Below are positions 9,051 to 15,334 of a stretch of 38,275 nucleotides of DNA, piece by piece (position 1 is the first letter of the stretch; each line of letters starts with the position of its first letter). This DNA comes from DASVEE01 sp036399695. Lineage in GTDB: Bacteria > Acidobacteriota > Thermoanaerobaculia > Gp7-AA8. The notes below the pieces were generated by a model. The model did not search any database. It saw only the letters and a list, made by a program, of their open reading frames with translations, and was not told the origin of the DNA. The stretch is from positions 1 to 38,275 of the forward strand of contig DASWMP010000009.1 in assembly GCA_036399695.1 (NCBI GenBank), in the 5' to 3' direction. The translations under genes were made by a program, and so were the position numbers.

Positions 9051-11801
9051 ATGTACCGAGTCCCCGTGGCCACGTATCGCCTGCAGTTCAATTCGACGTT
9101 CTGTTTCAGCGACGGCCGCAAGATCGTCGGCTATCTGCGCGATCTCGGAATCACCGATCTCTATTCCTCGCCGATTCTCCGCGCCCGCAAAGGGAGCATG
9201 CACGGCTACGACGTCGTCGACGCCACGTCGGTGAATCCGGAGCTGGGCGGCGAGGAGGATTTCGCCGCGTTGACGGCCGAGCTGCGCGCGAAAGACATGG
9301 GCTTCGTGCTCGACATCGTGCCGAATCACATGGCCGCCAGCCCGGAGAACGGCTGGTGGATGAGCGTCCTGGAAAACGGCCCGTATTCGCGCTTCTTTCA
9401 GTACTTCGACATCGACTGGGTGGACAACAAGGTCGTCCTCCCGATCCTCGGTAAACCTTACGGCGAAGCGATCGAATCGCAGGAAGTGCAGCTCGCCTAT
9501 TCGACCGACCGAGGCCTGCACTTCCGCTACTTCGACCGCCAGTTGCCGATGTCCCCCGACTCCTACGTCACCGTGCTGCGCGACTGCGCGGGCGCGCTGC
9601 CGGAAGAGGGCGTGGGCATGGAGCTGCGCGAGCTGGCCGGGTCGTCGAATGCGACCGACACGCAGCCGCAGCAGTTCCTCAACAGCCGCTTCCTCAAGGA
9701 CACGCTGCACCGCCTGTACGAACAGGACGCGGCGTTCCGCGAAGCGCTCGACGCGACGATCGCCCGCATCAACGGCGAGGCCGGCAATCGCGAGAGCTTC
9801 AACAAGCTCGACGAGCTGCTGAGCGCGCAGTGGTACCGCCTCGCGTACTGGCGCATCGCCAGCGAGAAGATCAACTACCGCCGCTTCTTCGACGTGGCCG
9901 ATCTCGTGGCCGTGCGCATCGAGAATCCGGAGGTCTTCGAAGCACGCAACACGCGCATCTTCAGCCTCGTGGCCGAAGGAAGCGTGACGGGCCTGCGCAT
10001 CGATCACATCGACGGTCTCTACGATCCGGCCGGCCACATGCGCAAGCTGCAGATGCGCCTCACCGATCCGGCGGCCAAAGAAGGCAACGGCGACGGCAAG
10101 TGCTACGTCGTCGTGGAGAAGATCCTCGCTGAAGGGGAGGAGCTGCCGTCCGACTGGGATTGCGCCGGGACGACGGGCTACGACTTCACCGATACGCTGA
10201 ACGCGGTCTTCATCGATCCGCAGGGGCTCGAACAGCTCACCGGTTTCTACCGCGGTTTCACCGGCCTCCGGGAGTCGTTCGAGGAGCTGGCCTACACGCG
10301 CAAGCGCCAGGTGATCCACGAGCTCTTCTCGGGCGAGATGCGCGCCCTCGGCGACCGCCTTGCGGCACTGGCGGCGCACGACCGCAACGCCCGCGACTTC
10401 GCCCCCAGCGAGCTGCTGGCAGCGCTGACCGAGATCACGGCCTGCATGCACGTCTACCGCACGTACATCCGCGACGAGAACGTCAGCGAGGCGGACAAGG
10501 AGCAGATCCGCCGCGCCATCGCCTGCGCCCGCGAGCACGCAGGCACGTCGCTCGACAAACGGATCTTCACGTTCCTGCAGAACGTGCTGATGGTCAAGCC
10601 GCCGTCCTACATCGCCAGCGAGCGGGAAAGCTGGCAGGCCTTCGTGATGCGCTGGCAGCAGTTCACCGGCCGCGTCATGGCCAAAGGGGTGGAGGATACG
10701 GCCTTCTACAACTACAACCGCCTCGTCGCACTCAACGAAGTGGGCGGTGAGCCGGGACGCACCGGCGCGTTCGATCCGATCGAGGAACTGCACGCGCGCA
10801 ACGAGAAGACGGTGCGCGACTGGCCCGATACGATGAACGCCACGTCGACGCACGATACGAAGCGCAGCGAAGACGTCCGCGCGCGGCTGTTCGTCCTCTC
10901 CGAACTGGCGGAGACGTGGGAGAAAGAGGTGCGCCGCTGGTCGAAGCTCAACGCGCCGCTGCGCCCTGAGGGCATCCCCGACGCGAACGAAGAGCTGCTG
11001 ATCTACCAGACACTCATCGGCATGTGGCCGCTCGAGGACGACGACCTGCCGGGCGTGCCGGAACGGCTGCGGCAGTACATGGAGAAAGCGTCGCGCGAAG
11101 CGAAGACGCACACGAGCTGGATCGAGCCGAAGCCCGAATACGAGCAGAAGCTGCTCGACTACGCCGCCACCATCGCCGAGCGGCCGGAGTTCCGGGAGGC
11201 CTTCTCGAAGCTGCAGAAACGTGTCGCTTTCCACGGCTACCTCAACGGGCTGTCACAGCTCGTGCTGAAAGCCACCTCGCCCGGCGTCCCCGATTTCTAC
11301 CAGGGCACGGAGCTCTGGGATCTCAGCCTCGTCGATCCCGACAACCGCCGGCCGGTCGATTACGACAAGCGGCAGATGCTCCTCCGGAAGCTGAAGTCGA
11401 CCGAGGAGCGGGGGGCGCTGGACCTCCCGACGATGCTCCGCCGCTGGTTCGACGGCCGCGTGAAGCTCTACACCACGTGGAAATCGCTCGACGTGCGGGC
11501 CCGCCACACCGACGCCTTCCGCCGCGGCGACTACCGCCCGCTGCGCGGCGATTCGCCGCACGTCGTCGCTTTCACGCGCGGCAAGGAGATCGCCGTCGCC
11601 GTCCCCCGCCTCACGACCCGCCTCGTAAAACCGCCCCAGCAGCCGCTCGGCGACGTCTGGGGCGACATGACCATCGAGTCTCCGGGCAAAGGCCAATGGC
11701 GCAACGCCTTCACCGGCGAGACGCTGGAAGTGACCGGCCAGCGCCTCGAACTGGCCCGCCTCTTCGCCACATCTCCGGTCGCCATTCTCGAACGGGCGTA
11801 G
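9051..11801 (+). CDS. treY: Malto-oligosyltrehalose synthase
   Basis: TreY isomerises the reducing-end alpha-1,4 linkage of maltooligosaccharides to the alpha,alpha-1,1 linkage, making the substrate of TreZ. The 916-residue protein begins MYRVPVATYRLQFN, the typical TreY start, and is preceded by GAAAGGAACCCCG. The catalytic residues are Asp318 (GLRIDHIDGLYDP), Glu356 (YVVVEKILAEGE) and Asp602 (NATSTHDTKRSEDVRAR), all in TreY-type context. An upstream open extension of 43 codons overlaps treZ in another frame and was not used. TreY acts on linear glucan, so a debranching activity is needed; no TreX/GlgX is in this window. Confidence 0.96.
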   Translation: MYRVPVATYRLQFNSTFCFSDGRKIVGYLRDLGITDLYSSPILRARKGSMHGYDVVDATSVNPELGGEEDFAALTAELRAKDMGFVLDIVPNHMAASPENGWWMSVLENGPYSRFFQYFDIDWVDNKVVLPILGKPYGEAIESQEVQLAYSTDRGLHFRYFDRQLPMSPDSYVTVLRDCAGALPEEGVGMELRELAGSSNATDTQPQQFLNSRFLKDTLHRLYEQDAAFREALDATIARINGEAGNRESFNKLDELLSAQWYRLAYWRIASEKINYRRFFDVADLVAVRIENPEVFEARNTRIFSLVAEGSVTGLRIDHIDGLYDPAGHMRKLQMRLTDPAAKEGNGDGKCYVVVEKILAEGEELPSDWDCAGTTGYDFTDTLNAVFIDPQGLEQLTGFYRGFTGLRESFEELAYTRKRQVIHELFSGEMRALGDRLAALAAHDRNARDFAPSELLAALTEITACMHVYRTYIRDENVSEADKEQIRRAIACAREHAGTSLDKRIFTFLQNVLMVKPPSYIASERESWQAFVMRWQQFTGRVMAKGVEDTAFYNYNRLVALNEVGGEPGRTGAFDPIEELHARNEKTVRDWPDTMNATSTHDTKRSEDVRARLFVLSELAETWEKEVRRWSKLNAPLRPEGIPDANEELLIYQTLIGMWPLEDDDLPGVPERLRQYMEKASREAKTHTSWIEPKPEYEQKLLDYAATIAERPEFREAFSKLQKRVAFHGYLNGLSQLVLKATSPGVPDFYQGTELWDLSLVDPDNRRPVDYDKRQMLLRKLKSTEERGALDLPTMLRRWFDGRVKLYTTWKSLDVRARHTDAFRRGDYRPLRGDSPHVVAFTRGKEIAVAVPRLTTRLVKPPQQPLGDVWGDMTIESPGKGQWRNAFTGETLEVTGQRLELARLFATSPVAILERA

Positions 11802-11810
11802 AATTTTTGT

Positions 11811-12374
11811 ATGGCACCGGGCACGTCCACCAGACTCACCTACGAGGATTACCTGCTGCTGCCCGAAGACGGCCGCCGCTACGAGATCCTCGACGGAGAG
11901 TTGTACGTGAATGCATCACCGCTCCGGAAGCATCAGGCAGTCCTGCGCGACCTCGTGTTCCGCATCGGCGCCTATCTGGAAGAACATCCGATCGGCTCGG
12001 TCTACTTTGCGCCGTTCGACGTCGTCCTTTCCGAGCACGACGTCGTGCAGCCGGACCTGCTGTTCATCTCCAACGAGCGCGAACAGATCATCACCCACAA
12101 GAACGTGAGCGGCGCGCCCGACCTGGCGGTCGAGATCCTCTCGGAGTCCAGCCGTAAGACGGACGAGATCACGAAGCGCAAACGCTACGAGCGCTTCGGC
12201 GTCAGCGAGTACTGGGTCATGGACCCGGTGCTGGAGACGGTCAAAGTCTATCGGCGCGAGGGCGACCGGTTTGCGCGGATGGCGGAGCTGTCCACCGAAG
12301 AGGGCGCGGCGCTGACGTCGCCGCTTTTCCCCGGGCTGCGCATCAACCTCACGAAGGTTTTTGCGGCGCGGTAG
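11811..12374 (+). CDS. Uma2-family (DUF820) endonuclease-like protein
   Basis: This 187-residue protein has the PD-(D/E)XK fold signature of the Uma2 family: an N-terminal LTYEDYLLLPEDGRRYEILDG block, then VVQPDLLFI with the metal-binding Asp and PDLAVEILSESSRKTD with the Glu and Lys, ending YWVMDPVLETVKVYR. The family is common in cyanobacteria and soil bacteria, often in many copies; its biological role is not established. It starts 9 nt after the treY stop with no obvious ribosome binding site, so it may be read through from the trehalose genes. It has no visible link to carbohydrate metabolism. Confidence 0.88.
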   Translation: MAPGTSTRLTYEDYLLLPEDGRRYEILDGELYVNASPLRKHQAVLRDLVFRIGAYLEEHPIGSVYFAPFDVVLSEHDVVQPDLLFISNEREQIITHKNVSGAPDLAVEILSESSRKTDEITKRKRYERFGVSEYWVMDPVLETVKVYRREGDRFARMAELSTEEGAALTSPLFPGLRINLTKVFAAR

Positions 12375-12380
12375 GGCGAT

Positions 12381-12415
12381 CGCAACAGGTGCCGTCATTG
12401 GGCGATACTGTTGCG
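12381..12415. promoter_or_regulatory. Inverted repeat CGCAACAG / CTGTTGCG before the winged-helix-like gene
   Basis: An exact 8-bp inverted repeat (12381-12388 and 12408-12415) with a 19-nt spacer ends immediately before the GTG at 12416. The half-sites CGCAAC and GTTGCG are also the core of many units in the 21-bp array 500 bp downstream. It could be an operator or an mRNA hairpin; nothing in the sequence decides between them. Confidence 0.5.
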
Positions 12416-12883
12416 GTGAACAAGGTCGCAGAGGTACTGGAAGCGCTGCGCGAGGAACGGCGGCGGCTCCTCGCCGAGGCAGCGGGAGTCGAGAGGGCCA
12501 TTGCGGCCCTCCAGCAGGTGCTCGGCGGGGATGTGGCCGCGGCCGAGCCGGCGCCGCAGAACGTTGCGCCGGTGGAGCCGGGCGGCGGTGCAACAGCCTC
12601 CGAGCCGGCGCCGCGCGACGGCGGCACAGCCTCTGAGCCGGCGCCGCGCGGCCCCTATGCGGACTACGGCGGCTTCTACGCCGCGGCGGCGAACTATCTG
12701 GCGCAGGCAGGCGAGCCGAAGACTTCCGCCGAGGTCGCGGAGGCTCTGCGCGCCGGCGGTTACCCCACGCGCGCGAAAAACTTCAAGGCCAGTGTGCGGA
12801 CCATGCTCAATCGCGCGCTGGATGCCGAAAGCTATGGAATCTACCAGGTCGCGGGCGGCGGCCGCTGGGAATACCGCGGCTGA
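12416..12883 (+). CDS. Hypothetical coiled-coil plus winged-helix-like protein
   Basis: This is a protein of about 155 residues that I cannot assign to a named family. Residues 1-40 (KVAEVLEALREERRRLLAEA and following) form a short charged helix, probably a coiled-coil dimeriser. The middle is an Ala/Pro/Glu linker with the tandem repeat GTASEPAPR. The last 75 residues (AAANYLAQAGEPKTSAEVAE, then YPTRAKNFKASVRTMLN, then GIYQVAGGGRWEYRG) read like a winged-helix module in which the final strand pair is the wing. DNA binding is therefore an inference. I prefer GTG 12416; GTG 12389 would add nine residues overlapping the inverted repeat. The stop lies 5 nt before the first unit of the 21-bp array. 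Confidence 0.7.
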   Translation: MNKVAEVLEALREERRRLLAEAAGVERAIAALQQVLGGDVAAAEPAPQNVAPVEPGGGATASEPAPRDGGTASEPAPRGPYADYGGFYAAAANYLAQAGEPKTSAEVAEALRAGGYPTRAKNFKASVRTMLNRALDAESYGIYQVAGGGRWEYRG

Positions 12884-12888
12884 CCGGC

Positions 12889-13497
12889 GGCGGCTCGTTG
12901 GCGCCGCGAGCCCAACGTTCGCCCGCCGGAGGTCATCGGCGCGCTATCCGTGCGCGACGATGGCCGCGATGAGGGCGATCGTGGGCTCCGGGAGCGCATC
13001 GATACGCTCGTAGACCGCACTTTTCCGGTCGCGAAACGCAAGAGTGGCGTCACGACGCGCGACGATGGGTTCGCGGAGCGCAACAATGGCCCGCGCGGAC
13101 GCACCACTGGACTCAGTGAGCGCAACAGTGCGTCCACGGAGCGAAACAATGGGCTCGAACGGCGCAACAATGGGCTCGAAGAGCGCAACAGTGGGTTCGC
13201 CGACTCAAAGAATGAGCTCTTTGGCCGCAACGTTGCGCTCCCGGACCGCAATGTTGCGCTCTTAGAGTCCATCATTGCGGTCCGCGCGGCAAAAGTTTCG
13301 CTCCGCGAACGCATTGTTTAGCTCCGCGAGCCCACTGTTGCGTGCCGAGGGGCCATTGTTGCGTTCGCCGAGGCCACGATCGCGTGCCGGCAGGCAAGCG
13401 TTCGGGCCGTGGTGCGGATTGTCTGGCTGGCCGAGGCTACCGTCGCGCTCCGCCGTCGCAACCTTGCGTTCGGCGGGTCCATCGTTGCGTGGTGGAA
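12889..13497. repeat. Tandem array of 29 degenerate 21-bp units
   Basis: Aligned from 12889 in steps of exactly 21 nt, the sequence gives 29 units with no insertion or deletion. The best conserved are 13141, 13162 and 13183, with core GCGCAACAATGGGCTCG. Position 4 is usually C, position 5 usually A and position 10 nearly always T. Unit 13225 contains the perfect dyad CGCAACGTTGCG. Because 21 is a multiple of three, several frames on both strands stay open with seven-residue periodicity (for example RNNGLEE), but stops interrupt all of them and no ribosome binding site precedes them. 21 bp is also two turns of B-DNA. Units diverge without losing length. Confidence 0.9.
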
Positions 13498-13624
13498 GAC
13501 GGACAATCCTGTCCGTCACGCGATGAGTGGCGCGAACGCGCTTCGCGTTCGCGCACCTGCGGTCAAGGTTGGTCGCTCCGTGGGAGAGGTTTGCGCGTGA
13601 CGGACAGGATTGTCCGTCTTCCAC
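13492..13624. repeat. 133-bp palindromic element with perfect 31-nt arms
   Basis: The arm at 13492-13522 (beginning GTGGAAGACGGACAATCC) is repeated as an exact reverse complement at 13594-13624. Each arm contains its own smaller near-palindrome, GGACAATCCTGTCC. The 71-nt centre carries a second hairpin, GCGCGAACGCG-CTT-CGCGTTCGCGC (13530-13554). The element abuts the end of the 21-bp array and overlaps its last unit by a few bases. It has no coding capacity and is MITE- or REP-like. Confidence 0.9.
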
Positions 13625-13654
13625 TCGGAACAGACGCTTGCGCGTCCACTGTGC

Positions 13655-13822
13655 GCGGAGTTTGGAGTGCGGCAGCGACGCTTCATCAACTGCCGCTTTG
13701 ACAGAGTCGCGGCGGCGAGCCGCGGCCCGCGCGGTGCACCAGCGAGCGGGGCGGAAGCTCGACGCTTCCGCTATGGGAAAGCGGCAGATGGTGAACCGTC
13801 GCTGCCGCACTCCAAACTCCGC
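13655..13822. repeat. Palindromic dispersed element, copy 2
   Basis: The arms at 13655-13679 and 13798-13822 are perfect 25-nt reverse complements containing the same GTTTGGAGTGCGGCAGCG block as the element at 4189-4332. The inner sequence also shares blocks with copy 1 (CTTCATCA, GCCGCTTT, GCGGAAGCTCGAC, TTCCGCTATGGGAAAGCGGCAG), but the two cores differ in length. The right arm ends one base before the malQ stop codon at 13824, so it could serve as the transcript end of the minus-strand operon. Confidence 0.9.
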
Positions 13823-13823
13823 G

Positions 13824-15326
13824 TCAAATGCGCCCCGTCAGCTCCCCGAGGCGGCGGAGGCGGTCGGCGTGTTCGTGGGTGAGGGCGCCGAAGTGCATGC
13901 GCCAGGACCAGTTGTCCGTTTCGGCGCCGGGGCGGTTCATGCGGGCTTCGCCGCCGAGGGCGAGGATGTCCTGCACCGGGATGATGGCCGTCTGGGCGAC
14001 CGACGTGTAGGCGAGGCGGATCAGGCCCCAGGCGATCGGCTCGCCGGTGCCGGTGTAGAGGCGCGCGGCTTCCTGCTCCCCTTCGGGCGCGGTCTCGAAC
14101 CAGCCGCGCGCCGTGTCGTTGTCGTGGGTGCCGGTGTAGACGACGGTCTGCGGCTCGTAGCGATGGGGGAGGTGCGGGCTGTCGGTCTGGGCGAAGCCGA
14201 ACTGCAGGATCTTCATGCCCGGGAGGCCGACGGCATGCCGCAGGTCGTGCACGTCCTGCGTGATGAACCCGAGGTCCTCGGCGACCAGCGGGAGGTTGCC
14301 GAGCGCGTCGCGGATCGCTTCGAACAGCGCCACGCCCGGGCCGGGCATCCAGCGGCCGTGGACAGCCGTCGGTTCAGACGCCGGGATCTCCCAGTAGGCG
14401 GCGAAGCCGCGGAAGTGATCGAGGCGGATCATGTCGGCGAAGCGGAGGTTCGTCGAGATCCGCGAGATCCACCAGGCGAAGCCGGTCTCCCGCATCACGT
14501 CCCAGCGATACAGCGGATTGCCCCAGCGCTGGCCGGTCGCGCTGAAGTAATCGGGCGGCACGCCGGCGACGACCGTCGGGTTGCCTTCGTCGTCGAGCTG
14601 GAAGAGGCCGGGGTTGGCCCAGACGTCGGCGCTGTCACCGGCGACGTAGATCGGCACGTCTCCCATGATGTGGATGCCGCGCGCGTGGGCGGCGTCGCGC
14701 ACCGAGGCCCACTGCCGGAAGAAGAGCCACTGCACGTACTGGTGAAAGCGGATGTCGTCGGCGAAGTCGCGGCGCGCGGCGAAGAGCGCCTTGTCGTCGC
14801 GGCGCGCATACGGCTTGTCCCATTGCCACCAGGCGCTGCCGCCGTGGTGCTCCTTGAGGGCCATGTAGAGCGCGAACTCGGCGAGCCAGGCCTCGTTCTC
14901 GAAGGCGATGAACGTCTCGAAGGACGCGCGCTGCTCTTCGCTGGCCTCGCGGCCGAACTGTGCGAACGACTCGCGCAGCAGGCGCGTTTTCAGCTCGCTC
15001 ACCGGTTCGAACTCCACGTGCGCGTCGGCAAAGTGCGGCACGTCGGCGACCGCTTCGGGGGAGAGCAGCCCTTCCTGCAGCAGCCGTTGCGGAGAGATCA
15101 GCAGCGGATTGCCGGCAAAAGACGAGAGGCAGCCGTATGGCGATGCGCCGTAGCCGGGGGGATTGAGCGGGAGGACCTGCCAGAGCTTGAAGCCGGCGCC
15201 CGCGGCCCAGTCGAGAAAGACGGTCAACTCGTCGCCGAGGTCGCCGACGCCGTAGCGGCCGGGCAGGGAAGTGGGATGCAGCAGCACGCCGGCATTGCGA
15301 GGGGGGCCGGCGATCGTGTCGGACAT
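13824..15326 (-). CDS. malQ: 4-alpha-glucanotransferase, short form (GH77)
   Basis: This is a 500-residue amylomaltase of the compact, Thermus-like type: it starts directly with the barrel (AGVLLHPTSLPGRYGVGDLG) and lacks the extra N-terminal domain of the enzyme at 2123. The catalytic residues are Asp303 (MIRLDHFRGF), Glu350 (LPLVAEDLGF) and Asp402 (YTGTHDNDTARGW); the 47-residue spacing of the first two equals that of Thermus amylomaltase. The start is ATG 15326, 8 nt after the stop of the GH57 gene, so the two form an operon. Having both GH77 forms in one locus suggests different roles, perhaps one for glycogen breakdown and one for synthesis. That division is inference. Confidence 0.95.
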   Translation of the reverse strand: MSDTIAGPPRNAGVLLHPTSLPGRYGVGDLGDELTVFLDWAAGAGFKLWQVLPLNPPGYGASPYGCLSSFAGNPLLISPQRLLQEGLLSPEAVADVPHFADAHVEFEPVSELKTRLLRESFAQFGREASEEQRASFETFIAFENEAWLAEFALYMALKEHHGGSAWWQWDKPYARRDDKALFAARRDFADDIRFHQYVQWLFFRQWASVRDAAHARGIHIMGDVPIYVAGDSADVWANPGLFQLDDEGNPTVVAGVPPDYFSATGQRWGNPLYRWDVMRETGFAWWISRISTNLRFADMIRLDHFRGFAAYWEIPASEPTAVHGRWMPGPGVALFEAIRDALGNLPLVAEDLGFITQDVHDLRHAVGLPGMKILQFGFAQTDSPHLPHRYEPQTVVYTGTHDNDTARGWFETAPEGEQEAARLYTGTGEPIAWGLIRLAYTSVAQTAIIPVQDILALGGEARMNRPGAETDNWSWRMHFGALTHEHADRLRRLGELTGRI

Positions 15327-15334
15327 GTGAGCCA

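Noticed and set aside
12950..13321. Open frame of 123 codons with seven-residue repeats in the 21-bp array (and similar frames on the minus strand)
   Set aside because: The 21-nt period keeps several frames open at once. None has a ribosome binding site or covers the array, and stops break each one, so I annotate the array as DNA repeat. A decayed coding origin remains possible.
12889..13497. CRISPR array
   Set aside because: Units are contiguous with no unique spacers and are too short, and there are no cas genes.
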